A stretch of 64,000 nt of DNA from Uloborus plumipes (GCA_038373865.1 JAXGGA010004412.1:1-64000); one strand, 5' to 3'; positions 34,045-46,163 are shown, numbered from the stretch's first letter. Numbers and translations are program-made. The notes: a model not told the origin generated them from the sequence alone.

Positions 34045-37000
34045 CAGGGCTCCCAACACATTTTAGCTAATGAAAAGGGTAAAAGAGGACCGTTTTCAGT
34101 TAAAAAGGGAACTAAAGAGGACCCTTCAATATTAAAAAGAGGACTTGGGAGGACCATTCATAGTTAAACCCAGGAAAGCACCAAAAAGCAAATTAGTTGC
34201 CTTGGGTCAGGCAACTAGTTTCATTACCGTACCTACCACAACTTTGTGGTTTAACCGGGATAGGGCTCTGAAGAGCGCTCTGTTCTTAATTTTGAACCAG
34301 AACCTAGGGTCGAACTTAGGTCAGGGCGGTCATTTCAAGTTTTTCCAGTGGGGGGGGGGGGGGTTAAGGGTCCAAAAGCAATGAAATTTCTTCGGAAAAC
34401 AAAAAACCATGCCCACTTATATGTAAATAGATCGATTTCTCAAAGCCGGCCCGACCCTCCAAAATTACGGGCCTGCCTTAGGTTTAATCCATGAAACTAA
34501 TGTGCGAATAAACTGCAACAATGATTTTTAATGATAGTTTCTTCATTAGCTCTATCTTCTGAACAACTGACTTTTCAAAATGAGTTAATGAAATGTTCAT
34601 TTCAGTGAGCGATTATTTTTAATAATTGAATAATTATTAACAAATATTTGGATGAGGAGGGGTGAGGGCACAATCACCTTATGTAAAACCCCTATTTAAG
34701 GCGACAAGGGACTCTTTTTTTCTTTAGCAATTTTCAATGAATTTCTTTGAAATTTGCAGCATAGCTATATGTTGCAAAAACTAACACATAAAAATTTTCG
34801 TTGAAATATTTTAAAATTTGTTTTTTTTTTAATTTAAAATTTGAATTTTAACGATTTTTCTTTTTTATTCCAAGCGCCTGAAATTTCATCAAAATGATAA
34901 AATACAAGCAAAATGTGGAACATAAAACACCAGAAAGTGAAATGTTGGGAGTACTTTTTCTATATATTGTGGCAAAAATTAAAGAAAAAAAACAAACTAA
35001 AATTTACATTTTTTTTGTGAAAGATATCCATATTTCAATAAAACATAGCAAATATATTCAACACAGCTAGTAAAATAGAAAATTCCTTCCTAACAAAATG
35101 TTAAAAAACCTCTTAAGTACATGGCAAAAAATTTTTAGCAAATTTAAATTATAATTTTTTACACTGGAGCAGTATGAAATTTGTAAACACGCGTAAAATT
35201 ATGTTTTGAGAAAATCAACATTTACTGTTGTATATTTCATTATTAAATTAGTTTTGAATACAAATTCACCACAAATAAGGTAAAGCTATTTATTTACAAT
35301 AGCAATAACATGTATTTCAATCATATAGTTTTTAGAAATATCATCAAAGAAGAACCGATTTTTTGACCATTTTTTGCTCATCTGAAAGTCCCTTCTCACC
35401 TTAAACACCCATGCACTAACTTAAAAAGTAATTTTAGAAATGTTGGAATTAATTGCTTTAAAAATTAATTAAGTATTACTCATTATTGCATACCATCTTT
35501 AGTTTAAAAATATTATTTATAATTTTATTCAGCAGCTCATTTGGTAGAGGCAAACTTAAGAGTTATTTTAATTGAAAAATAAATTTTTCTACCTATTAAT
35601 AGGTGAAAATTAGCTGATTATTTTTTATCAGCTAAGTGGCCGATGAATCGGTGTGTTCATAATTAAAAACCTTTTACATATTAGTTATCACAGTTAAATA
35701 AATTAAAGAACTAAAGTCAAGTTGCAAAAACAATAAACTGCTAAAATATAACTTTAAATAAGAAGATTTAAGTTAAAATAGTAATAAACACAAGTTAAAA
35801 TAGTTCTCAAATTTCAAAATAAATGAAATATTTGCAAGATGCAGAAGAATCGGAATCCGAAACACTGCATCCAGTTTTTGGCAAAGCATGCACACTGCAT
35901 TGGTAACAAGATTTTTACTAAATGAGCTATTGCTTAAAATTCAGTTGAGGGAAAATCTTAAATAAGTCAGTTACTGTAATTCACCACATTTTACACTGAT
36001 CTTCAAGAGAGGATTTTTCTGGGAAAAGAGTACATAAAAAAATTTAGAGAAACTGGGGGAGGGGGGGAGAGCATTTGGGAGCGCTGTAAAAAATAATCAC
36101 TGAAGCTTGAGAATTAAAAAAAAAAAGCCAGGTATTTTTGCCAAATCTCACTAATATTTTAAGGGTTTATAGAAAATTTCTTGTAATTTCAACTAAATAT
36201 TTTTTTGAAAGCGCAAGAAAAACATATTTAAGCAAATCCGAAAATAGCCTAACCATGCTGTTGCTTGAATTTATAGGCCTTTAAAATGGAGGCTTATGCA
36301 AAAACCACCCTCTTCACAAAAAATTAAGAAAAAAAAACTTTAAAATGAAACTTAAATTAACTAGAGTTAAGATAGAAAAAGTCAAAATCGCTCTCAACTT
36401 TCAAAATGATCGAAATATTTACAAGATGCAAATGGATTGCAAACTCAGAAACTGCGTGCAATTTTCGGCTAAGTACATGCACGATATTGGCACGTCTTTA
36501 AAAAACTATGTAAATGAGTTATTGATAGTTAAAAATTAGCTAAGAGAAAGTGTTAAATAAGGCAGGTACGGCAATTACTAAATTATAGGCCGATTTTTCC
36601 ATTAAAAAGAGGAATTTTAGAAACAATTCGATTTTTCCGAAAAAAAAATCGGATTTTCGGAGTACATATAAATTGAAGAAATTCTAGGGGGTGGGGGACT
36701 AGACAGCTTTGGATAAAATATTACTAAAACTTGAGAAATAAAATGTAAAAAAAAAAGAAAAAAAATTTTGCCAATTTTTCAATATTTTGATTTTTGAAAG
36801 TTTGTGGCAATATCTTCTTGTAATTTCAGCTAAAAGAAGTTCAGAGTTCTGAAAGAGAGAAGAGCATACTTAAGTAAACCAGGAAAAAGATTTAAAAAAA
36901 AGGGAAACTCCGAGGGAGAAAAAGTTACTTCGGCATAGCGATCTTTGATTTTACCAAAAAATGGCGACACTTCCGTGTGACATGTGGTCACGATAAATCG

Positions 37001-37588
37001 CGCAATATTTTCAATTTTAGTACAATGACTATCTTCTGATAAATAGGAAAGAACTGGCGAAAATATTTTGTATTTGATTAACACTGTCAAAAAATCGGAA
37101 TAAAAATTTACAAACACGTGGTGCTTGCAATGTGAAAAAATGGCGTATGAGTCACGAAATTGCTTTGGATTTCATTCGCAAAAATGATTGTTCATAGCAA
37201 AATCGTTCTTATTAGCGTCCTCCTTTTGAGGGAGGGGGACGTTGGAAAGTCCATCCACATTTGCAAACTTGGGGCCTGTGTTCCAGAAAATATTGATAAC
37301 ATTCTGCTTCAATTTGAGGTTGTAACTCCTCCCTCAAACCACTCCGTTTGCAAAATTTTCATGCTGCGATGGTTGTAGGAGGAGTTATGAAGACAGAAGC
37401 GAAATAACTTGGGGAAAATCAGGTTCAATAAGACTGAGGCACTGCATGTTTCGACAAAACTTAAAGTTGATTTTTAAGTAAAAATATAAAAACGGACCAA
37501 TCGGACCAAAATGTTAAAAAGCGGTCAAAAACGGACTTAACTCTAAAAACGGACTTAGGCGGGAAAAACGGACCATTTGGGAGCCCTG
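34045..37588. mobile_element. 3.5 kb hAT-like element with 6-bp TSD
   Basis: CGTTGG at 34039-34044 is repeated at 37589-37594. Ends CAGGGCTCCCAAC and ...TTTGGGAGCCCTG. Subterminal AGAGGAC and AACGGAC repeats at the two ends (34085-34160; 37493-37575) mark the hAT style. The interior contains two diverged direct copies of a block of about 0.6 kb. No transposase recognised; the longest frames are short. Confidence 0.75.
35820..37040. repeat. Two diverged direct repeats of about 0.6 kb
   Basis: GAAATATTTGCAAGATGCAG (about 35825) and GAAATATTTACAAGATGCAA (about 36411) start matching blocks. Later both have a GTTGAG- or GCTAAGAGAAA-type stretch followed by AAATAAG, a G-rich run, then TTCTTGTAATTTCA. 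The same block type occurs in the element at 14119-17958 (about 17518 and 17698). Confidence 0.55.
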
Positions 37589-37594
37589 CGTTGG

Positions 37595-38236
37595 GGGAAA
37601 AATATAAGCGTTTGGCTGCTTTTTGCCTACTGAAAAAGTTTCTTCACTTAACTGAAGGCGATACCATTCAGCAAACTAATTTGCATCTTTAAACTATTAG
37701 ACTAATTTCACATCTTGAAAATATGTTCACTACGAAAATACGTTTACACACTGATATAAGTAACCATTTAGAATCCAATCATATTGCTTATCTTGGCATG
37801 TTTTAACATGCAAGGACTAATGCTCCCCCCCCCCCCTCAGTTAAAACATTAACAGGTCTCGGCAACGAGTGTGCTACTAATTCATACGGGTTGTGTTTCA
37901 GGATTGTCATTTCCGTTTTTGGGGTAGGTGGCTCGATAAGTTTTAAATAGGACTTAATTGCTCCCGAGAGGAATGGACACCGCTTGCCATACCGTTGTCA
38001 CTTCACCTAAAACAGGGAAACTTAAGCCTCCCGTTGCCCAGACAAAATTGGTAGCCTTTCATTTTAGGAGAGGAGTGCTGCTTCTTTGTTAAAGAGAACT
38101 GGAGAGTATCCAAGATATATCTTCAATTTAACTTCGAAAGAGATAAATAGCGTGGCGGCCATATTTTCCAATTTCTACAACTGAAGAAAGCTTTAGTACT
38201 CGTCTAAATCACGTTTATGTAAAGTTGAACATATTA
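37595..38236. other. Anonymous DNA
   Basis: No gene supported. C-run of about 12 at 37825. Confidence 0.4.
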
Positions 38237-38244
38237 GAAAAAAG

Positions 38245-38786
38245 CAGGGCTGCGGAATCTAAGGAAAATGGTCGACTTCGACATTTTACAACTTAGGACT
38301 CCGGACTCCTGCTTTTATATATTTTTTTTAACCAAAATGTAAAGAGGGAAAAATCTTAAAGGTTGAAATATTACGTCCATTTTTAAAAGTTTCATTTTTA
38401 TTCAAGGTCATAGCCAGGACTCGCTTTAGGGGAGGGGGGTAGCAAGCTGGGGTATCCCAGTTGGAGGTCATACACCTCAAAGTTGTATTTCCAAAAGAAT
38501 TCTCGCAAGTAATTTCACCACATGTACCTCAATTCTCGGAGGTCACTGTGACCTCCCAAAAAGTTCAATTTCTCCAGAGCAAAAGACAAGTGCCGCTGTA
38601 GTCATTTGACTCCGTACAAAACGTTATTTTGAAGCTCTTTTTAATGATCCTAGATGCTTAGGATTTGGATATTGGACGCCAAAAAATTTCTGTTCGTAGA
38701 TATGTTTTCACCTTCATAAAATTTCATCCAAATCGGAGGTGGTCGGAGTCAGAGTCTGAATGTTTTTCAGCGACTCCGACTCCCTG
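38245..38786. mobile_element. hAT MITE with 8-bp TSD
   Basis: GAAAAAAG at 38237-38244 is repeated at 38787-38794. Ends CAGGGCTGCGGAATC and ...GCGACTCCGACTCCCTG; the GGAGTCGG motif is typical of a hAT group found across animals. Contains the inverted repeat at 38540-38554. Confidence 0.8.
38540..38554. promoter_or_regulatory. IR3 nuclear-receptor-type palindrome
   Basis: AGGTCACTGTGACCT consists of two AGGTCA half-sites, inverted, spaced by three bases: the consensus bound by steroid-type and related nuclear receptors. A second occurrence lies at 62998-63012. Whether any receptor binds is unknown. Confidence 0.4.
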
Positions 38787-38794
38787 GAAAAAAG

Positions 38795-39351
38795 GGCGGG
38801 TGTCATCCATAAATTGTCATACTATGAGGCAGGAAACTTGACAAGGAGAGGGGGTAACAAGAAATATGACAAAACTTAGTACAATACGTGTAACATTTGA
38901 GAATGAGGGAGGGGTAAGATGTGATTCAACAGATTTCACTCTTTCCCATTTTGTCAAAGAACGCGCTACATTATTTACGAACAGCTTCAACCAGAAACAT
39001 TCCTTACACTATCCCCCCCCCCCCCCCCCGCTCCTGGACACAAATACTCTAAATGCTAAAATTACGTAAACTTACTTTCCATGCGCATAAGAGAAATGTT
39101 ATCACATCGTATTAATGATGCGAAATCGAAATGGATCATTCATCTGTTTAAAATTTCACTTCACTCTGGTTTTCCAGTTTTAGCGGGCGGGCGGGATAAG
39201 GATTGTAGTTGCCAATTATAGGCAGTGATGGAAGTCTGAGTTGCGAAGGGACTAACAACCCTCAAAATATTTGCGGGGGTACTAAGCCCCCTACCGGCAG
39301 TGAACGGGAGATAAGAGGGAGTGAAATAAAGAATCAATTTTCCAAACAATT
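38795..39351. other. Anonymous DNA
   Basis: No gene supported. C-run of about 16 at 39014. Confidence 0.4.
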
Positions 39352-39357
39352 ATGATA

Positions 39358-39835
39358 CAGGGGTGATTGTGAGTTAATGAAAAAATACCTGAAAGTTTTG
39401 AAAAGAAAATGTGTGGGGGGGGTGCTTTTTTCAAAAACCAAGGCCCCTATTATTTTAAGCACACCTAATTTTATAATTTTACGTATTTCAAAATAAATTG
39501 CCTTTCTTTAACAAACAAAACATTTCATACATTCGAATACAGTCGACGCTCGTTATAACGACCACACGTTATAAAGACCATCCCAATATAACGACCGGTG
39601 AGAAAAACCCCTCTGTATCCCAATATACTCTATGTTCTACCTCTTATAGCGACCACTCGTTATAAAGACGGTTTTCTGTAGGACGGAGACTGTCGTTATA
39701 TCGAGCGTCAACTGTAGTTTCAAATAGTTTAGTTAAAAAAACTAGAATTTCATCTTAACATTTTTGTTCGATGAATATTTAGTAATTATCGGAAAATCAC
39801 CGAAATTTCGAAAAATAAAAATACAATCACCCCTG
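39358..39835. mobile_element. hAT-like MITE with 6-bp TSD
   Basis: ATGATA at 39352-39357 is repeated at 39836-39841. Ends CAGGGGTGATTGT and ...ACAATCACCCCTG. It is a short, internally deleted relative of the copy starting at 9539. A pogo-like MITE is nested at 39540-39714; without it the element is about 300 bp. Confidence 0.8.
39540..39714. mobile_element. pogo/Tigger-like MITE, copy 2 (inverted relative to copy 1)
   Basis: TA at 39538-39539 and 39715-39716. Ends CAGTCGACGCTCGTTATAAC and ...CGAGCGTCAACTG. Exactly 175 bp, as copy 1 at 29489-29663. Confidence 0.85.
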
Positions 39836-39841
39836 ATGATA

Positions 39842-40339
39842 TCTGCGACAACAGAAAACTGCTTACCTACCCCTTCTCCGAGTACTCCCCTTCCCCAAAT
39901 TTAAGCCAAAAATAAAAGCGCTCATAGTTAACTTTCATTCCCTTATTCATGCATTGACGAGATGTGTTTCTGGTGTTTTGGTATAAGATTATATTTTCTC
40001 CATACATGCATAAGAGGGTTCGAAAGTAGCTTCCTTTAATTTTAATAATTCTTAACAAAACACTAGTTTAACTTTTAAGTGTTATTTCCTCATGCGTGCT
40101 CAAAAAGGCGTTTTCAGGAGTTGCCCCTTGGAACTTCTTCGAAATTAGAGTTCGTCAGGGGAATAGGCGGTGGGAAATCATATTAGAATTCGATGTTTAT
40201 TATTGAAAAGTTAAATAATTTTTGATGAAAGTAGTCAATTTAAAGGGATTCCACCACTAATCATAAATTTCATGATTTTTCCCGTTTATAGAATCACAGT
40301 AATCCATAATATAGATTACTGTATTTTGTATACTATATC
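39842..40339. other. Anonymous DNA
   Basis: No gene or repeat boundary supported. Confidence 0.35.
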
Positions 40340-40520
40340 AACATCGTTGCAAAATAAAGCTTAAAATAAGTTGATTAGAAGCTGCATAGACAAATTACTT
40401 CCCAATTCAAAAATTAGTTTAAAGGATTTTAGGATGCAAAAAGATTGAAACATCATGCATGACAAGCAGCTATCGACAAACAACGTACTCAATATTTGAG
40501 TGCTGTAAAAACGGGTTTCC
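40340..40520 (-). repeat. Fragment of the 11112-type hAT, inverted
   Basis: TTTTAGGATGCAAAAAGATT and the following 80 bases match the inverse of 11520-11600 in the complete element. Both termini are missing. Confidence 0.6.
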
Positions 40521-40754
40521 CCGCACACGAGGCAGAATTTTAGAAAATTTAGTTCAAATATCAAGAGTCCTTAGTCGAAAATTCATGAAAGTTAGAGATT
40601 TGTCAACAACTTAAAGAATTAACTTCCTGCAATACGTGACCAATGCAAAAAATATTCCCCGCCCTATTATTCAAGTATTTTTGCACATGGCTAAAGGTTA
40701 CGTGCCCGAGGCGACCTTCTGAAAAACGGAGTTCGGGCGACCCATCAGAAATAT

Positions 40755-41385
40755 TATTCGATTAAGCGGGGAATTTTTTTTTTAGCTTTCCAAATGGACT
40801 ACAGTTGTCTTGAAACATAATTAATAGCTACATAAAGGATCTAATTAATGTTATTGGTAAAGCGCTTTTGAAATTAACTAATAAAAATTGAAGAGTAACT
40901 TAGATCTTTGATTATAAAATGTTTGTTACAACCCCCTTTTTTCGTTACATTTGCCGAAAAAGTTAACATTGGTGAAAGCCACAGCCACTCTCCTTTGTCT
41001 CCAATGCTTATATTTATTTGTGTTATTTAATTAAATTATTGTCCGTGCTATCTGTTTTCATAATAGCAACGTGAAAAGCTGGAAGCTGGAAGGGAGGGAC
41101 GTGAATGTTGTTTTTCTAGCCTGCTGTTGACGGAATTATGAAGCGATGACAACAAAAATTTATGTAAATAATTGCTTTTACTAATTTATTTTAAATTCAT
41201 TCATACTTTTTCTCAGCAAAAATTGTGGTGAAAGTTCATCATTATTATTATTTGATTATCCGGGGAAATTATTCGATTAAGCGGGGATACTTAACACTGC
41301 GTCATTGGGAAATATTCTGTTCCTGAAGGTTTTTATTAGTATAAGCGGGGTATTCGTTTATCCGTTACCCGATTAAGCGGGGCGA
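40755..41385. repeat. Repeated ATTCGATTAAGCGGGG motifs
   Basis: Three direct occurrences (about 40757, 41271 and 41369), plus GATTATCCGGGG near 41251 and ATAAGCGGGG near 41340. They look like parts of decayed pogo/Tc1-like MITEs, but I could not define ends. Confidence 0.4.
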
Positions 41386-41617
41386 AAGTACTAAGAATTG
41401 CGAGTAACTTGCAGTGGCATAAATTTATCGTGACCAAAAAGAAAGACCTTTATAAAAACCTTTATTTTGTCCAGCTTCAACTATCTGTTTTGAGCAAAGA
41501 CAAATTGTTATTTAATATTCTTTTGGATCTCAAATGCAGTTCCTTTTTCCGGATTGGTATATAAAATTTTGAAAGTAATAGCATTGTCTTCATTACGAAA
41601 CTTTACAATTACACTCG

Positions 41618-41662
41618 GCGCGTGCGCAGATGAGGCGGAGGTCGCACGAAAAAATTTGACAG
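41618..41662. repeat. G/C-rich repeat fragment shared with 20228-20273
   Basis: GGCGCGTGCGCAGATG, then CGGAGGTCG and ACGAAAAA, match the piece at 20228-20273. It contains a near-consensus NRF-1/ewg core (inverse TGCGCACGCGCC). Confidence 0.6.
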
Positions 41663-41868
41663 TAAGTTGACAAATACTAATGACAATGGAATAGATAACC
41701 CTGATTAACACTTTAGAGGACTCTACAAAAACGGGGAAAAGTATAGAACTTAAGTTGAATTCTTAGAGATCGTCCACTTATACCATTTAAAACAGTTAAA
41801 ACCTTTTCATAATAGAAAAGAGTTTTAAATATAACTTAAAAAATTGGCACTTGAAAAGTACTTTGTTC

Positions 41869-43660
41869 CAGGGTTAACAGACCAAAGCCAAAAGGGAAAA
41901 TTGCGCGGCTTATTTTGATAGATTTTATTTTTCATATTACGCGAAATTAAAGTCATGGGAGATTTCCTTTGAATTTGCGTCAAAAAATAGGATGTAAAAT
42001 CTGTCGATTGAAAAGCATTCAATTATTTTTAAACCTTACTTGCTCATTTCCTATTTTTTTAAGTCATCCATAACAATATGCAGAAACAAGAAGTTCTGTC
42101 AAAAACTAAACGAGCCCGTACATAGACATCCTCGCATCTGATCATTATTCTCTTGATTATCTGAGACTGAAAATTATGTCAAACATACCTTTTTAGCACT
42201 TAGAGCTGATTTCGAAAAGCAAAATATACCCCTCTCATCAGATGAAATAGACACGTAAAAAGTAATTAACGAATAAATAAAGTTTTGTCGCGCCAGAGTG
42301 TAACTGTTGCAGTTCCTCCGTAGAAAAAATCCATCGTTTTCAAAAAAAAAAAAAAATAATAAAATAAATAAAAAATAAAAGTACAAAGAGCGTCAAAACA
42401 CATTTTATCAAAGAAAGAAAAAAAAATAAAAAAACTCGTCCGTTAATAAAATGTCTCGAATTTCACTTTTAATCCGTTGCCAATTGTTAAATATAAATAA
42501 AGAATAAAATGTTCTCGTGAATGAAAAATTTGTTACAAAAAAATAGTCTGCAAAAAAAAATAAATAAAATAAAACAAATGAAAAAATAAACAAAAAATCG
42601 TCTGCACGTTCAGTCTTTTTCTGAGCCTGCATTTCCGCCATGTTCGCGGAGTCGGAGTTGGAATCAGAGTCTTCACAGATTACTCAGAAAAGTACTTTAC
42701 AAACATTATTTATCAAAACCATTTTCTTACAAAGGTTTGAAGGAAATCCGACTTTAAGTTCAGGATCAACATTCAACTTAAATTCCCCGTAGACGCTAAT
42801 GTTATTTTTTTCTGAACGGTTCAATATTGAACGAAAAATGGTTCAAATCAAAAAGCGAAATATGGGAATGTATAGGAAAGCCTCTCCGAGATCTTTCGAA
42901 CAAAAAAAGTTTATTCCATTCGAACGGTTCACTCAAAAGTTATTAGGTGGGGAAAGGTTGCTTGAACGGTTCAATGTTGAACCAAAAATGTTCAAATCAA
43001 ATTTAAATACGGTAATAAAGTATCCTTGCCGAGATGCTTCGAACAAAAAAAAATTTGTTTAAATCGGACTGTTCATTCAAAAGTTATTAGGGGTGACAGC
43101 TTGTTTGAACGGTTCAATGTTGAACGAAACATTGTTCAAATCGAAAATGTAGATACGGGAATGAAGTGTCCTGGAAAAGATCTTTCGAACAAAAAAAGTT
43201 TGTTCAAATCGGACTGTTCATTCAAAAGTTAGCATCGCGGGACAGGTTGTTTGAGCGGTTCAAAGTTGAACCAAAAATTGTTCAAATCGAAAAATCAGAT
43301 ATGGGAATGAGCTGTACTCGCCGAGATCTTTCCAACAAAGAAAAGTTTGTCAAAATCGGAATGTTCATTCAAAAGTTATTAGGGGGGGACAGACAGACAG
43401 ACCGACACACAAATTCCCCATCTCAATACCCTACTTTAATTTTTCGATATTCATTTTACCTTTTTATTTTTTTAACTTTGCGATATTTTTTGGACTTGGC
43501 GATATTTTTTTTAACTTGGCGATATTTTTTAGCTGCATTAAGCTACTTTTAATACTTTTTTCGTCTTTCTTTTATTTTTAACGGGAAAGTAGGCTAAAAA
43601 AGTGGGGAGGGGTGTAATTTTAGATGAATCGGACACGTGTATCTTTAGATATGAATTCCC
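41869..43660. mobile_element. 11112-type hAT fragment, interrupted by repetitive element copy B
   Basis: The left part (41869-42082) starts CAGGGTTAACAGACC and matches 11112-11315. The match resumes at about 43601 (GTGGGGAGGGGTG, then GACACGTGTAT), as at 11320-11355, and ends soon after. Copy B fills the gap, which fixes the boundaries of copy B. Confidence 0.6.
42083..43600 (+). mobile_element. Internally repetitive element, copy B (complete)
   Basis: Starts AAACAAGAAGTTCTGTCAA, ends AACGGGAAAGTAGGCTAAAAA. Order: unique left part; an A-rich part with, on the minus strand, a short frame beginning MAEMQAQKK (also in copy A); four tandem units of 140-150 bp (42812-43390); a GACAGACAGACC tract; two or three 19-bp ACTTGGCGATATTTTTT units; the end. 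There are no terminal inverted repeats at the outer ends; AGCCTACTTTCCCGT about 30 bp in from the left (seen in copy C) is inverted at the right end. Class unknown. Confidence 0.7.
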
Positions 43661-44327
43661 AAGCCCTAACCTCCATGCACCCTCTACGGAAAATCACTCA
43701 TTTTGCGGAAACTACATTTAAATCTTCCCCTCATGTTTTTATGGGATTTCTTAAAATTTATTCATTTTTATGTAATTTTTGGGAGCTAGTTTTCCTTACT
43801 AAAGATTATTTTGAGCTACGGAAGTAAAAATCTATTCGAAACTCATTTGAGTTGAATTGGGAGTTCTGGGGGGTTTGCTGCGCCCGGCGTCAACACGAGC
43901 TTTTTTTTGCCTTCGTTTTTAATAAAAATACTGGTACATACTGGAATCCGCCTAACCCCTTATCTCGAACCTGTCACCTTGAGCCGCAGGGGTCCGAGGA
44001 TTAGGAGAGTACAATAGGGACCGATAAGGTGAGCTGGACAGGTGATGACTGTCGCTGGACCCAGGGAAAAAAAATTGTGCGAATGGGGAAACTTTTGTGA
44101 TAGAGGGAGAAAATCCTTCCAAACATCCCTAACTTCTACAAGGGAGAAAACGTTTTTGCTAAGTTGCTAGGCCTAACGTTAAATTCTACATTGCCCTCAG
44201 CACCAGCAGCTGGGGAAAGGAAAATTTTTTCCCCACCTTAGAACCAAAACTTTATTTCTGTGCACTCTTCTTACTTTATAAAGAAAACGTATCCTATGTA
44301 TCAGCCCAAAAATAGTTTCGATACATT
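43661..44327. other. Anonymous DNA with a repeat shared with 56 kb
   Basis: About 43800-43910 (GAAGTAAAAATCTATTCGAA, then GAGTTCTGGGGGG and TGCTGCGC) recurs at about 56108-56190. Otherwise nothing recognised. Confidence 0.4.
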
Positions 44328-44335
44328 GATATACT

Positions 44336-44803
44336 CAGGGCCGCCATTACCAGCGATGGGGCCCGGTACTAATTTTAATGCGGCCCCCCCCCCATGCACC
44401 CCCTCCCCCAAATTGCATATTTTTATACCGTCGTTTCAGCACATTTGCAATTGTAAAAAAAAAGAGAAAAAAAAATTACGGAAAAACTTTTTTTTAATTA
44501 CGAAAGTGTGCACCTGATTTTATTTTTACGTTATTTGTATCGCCAGATGATTTTAAAAAGAGGTGCAATTTTCTTTGCGCAAAAAATCGTGTTTCATTCA
44601 TTAGTGTTTGTACTAGCAATTGTTTCACATTGAGAATCGGCAATGGAAAGCGGGATTTTTTTTTTTTTTAACAGCTTTCTTTTTTTTTTTGATGAAATTA
44701 TTGACACTAAAACTGGAAAAACATGTTCATAACCTTACGGGCCCCCCCAAAGCTCCGGGCCCCGGTACTAGAGGTCCAGTATCCCCCCCAAACGGCGGCC
44801 CTG
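44336..44803. mobile_element. hAT MITE with 8-bp TSD
   Basis: GATATACT at 44328-44335 is repeated at 44804-44811. Ends CAGGGCCGCCATTACC and ...AACGGCGGCCCTG, with inverted GGGCCCGGTACTA / TAGTACCGGGGCCC inside. 468 bp. Confidence 0.85.
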
Positions 44804-44896
44804 GATATACTTATAATTCGATTTCTGGTTAAGCATTTGATTTTAGACTTGATATGCAATCTGAAAAATGCTGTAGTCATTTTTACGATTTTAGTT

Positions 44897-45245
44897 TCAG
44901 TCTATACATATAAAAATGGATGTATGTGTGTTTGTTTGGTTTGTTCCATATACAAATCCCGTTTTCGTCAGATTTTTATCAAACTTGGCACAGAGGTTCC
45001 TCGATGCACTAGAATTCACATAGGCGGGGTTTTGAAATTAAAAAAAAAAATCCAAAAAGCTCAAAATTCAAATTTTTTGTCTCAAAATGGCCATCTTCTT
45101 TCAATTTTGAATAGGGTTGGGCATTTTGCCGGAAAAATGGTATTTTTGCTGGGACATTGGGGAAACTTTTAAAAACCGGCAAAAATGAAAAAAAAAAAAA
45201 AACTGACAAAACTAGAAAAAATTGCTGGATAGCAAAAAATTTACT
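44897..45245 (+). mobile_element. Helitron-like 5' end, third family, truncated
   Basis: TCTATACATATAAAAATGGA, then TGTGTGTTTGTTTGG and TTTTTATCAAACTTGGCACA, follow the pattern of Helitron 5' ends. Copy C of the repetitive element interrupts it at 45246. A matching 3' end was not confirmed. Confidence 0.45.
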
Positions 45246-45721
45246 AAACAAGAAGTTCTGTCAAGAACTAAACGAGCCTACTTTCCCGTACATCGACATC
45301 GGCATTCTAGCATCTGATCATTATTCTCTTGATTATCTAAGACTAAAAATTATGTCAAACATACCTTTTTAGCACTTGAAGCTGATTTCTAAAAGCAAAA
45401 TATACCCCTCTCATCAGATGAAATAGACACATAAAAAGTAAATAAATGAATAAATAAAGTTTTGTCGCACCTTTTAAAGAATGTAACTGTTACAGTTCTT
45501 CCGTAGAAAAATTCCTCAATTGTTTTCAAAAAAAAATTAAAAGTACAAAGTACATCAAAACACATTTTATCAAAGAAAGAAAAAGAAAAAGAAAAAAAAA
45601 CTCGTCCGTTGATAAAATGTCTCGAATTTCACTTTTAATCCGTTGCCAGTTGTTAAATATAAATAAAGAATAAAATGCCCTCGTGAATGAAACATTTGTT
45701 ACAAAAAAAATCGTCTGCCAA

Positions 45722-45748
45722 AAATAATAATAATAATAATAATAAATT
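45722..45748. repeat. (AAT)n microsatellite
   Basis: About eight AAT units inside copy C. Confidence 0.9.
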
Positions 45749-46133
45749 CAATAAAACAAATGAATAAATAAACAAAAAATCGTCTGCACAGTCAGTCATT
45801 TTTTTTCGGACTGTTTACTCAAAAGTTATTAGGGGTGACAGCTTGATTGAGCGGTTCAATGTTGAACGAAAAATTGTTCAAATCGGAAATGTAAATACGG
45901 GAATGAAGTACCCTTGAAAAGTTCTTTCCAACAAAAAAAAGTTTGTTCAAATCGGGCTGTTCATTAAAAAGTTAGTATCGCGGGGCCGGTTTTTTGAACG
46001 GCTCAAAGTTGAACCAAAAATTGTTCAAATCAAAAAATCAAATATGGGAATGAGCTGTACTCGCCGAGATCTTTCCAACAAAAAAAAGTTTGTCCAAATC
46101 GGACTGTTAGTTCAAAAGTTATTAGGGGGGGAC

Positions 46134-46163
46134 AGACAGACCGACCGACCGACCGACCGACAC
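46134..46163. repeat. (GACC)n microsatellite
   Basis: GACA units followed by five or so GACC units at the position where copies A and B have only short GACA/GACC tracts. Confidence 0.85.

Noticed and set aside
42408..42641. Small gene beginning MAEMQAQKK shared by copies A and B
   Set aside because: The frame is shared because the copies are homologous. Its tail is poly-T-derived Phe/Leu/Tyr, it diverges after about 45 codons and copy C lacks its start.
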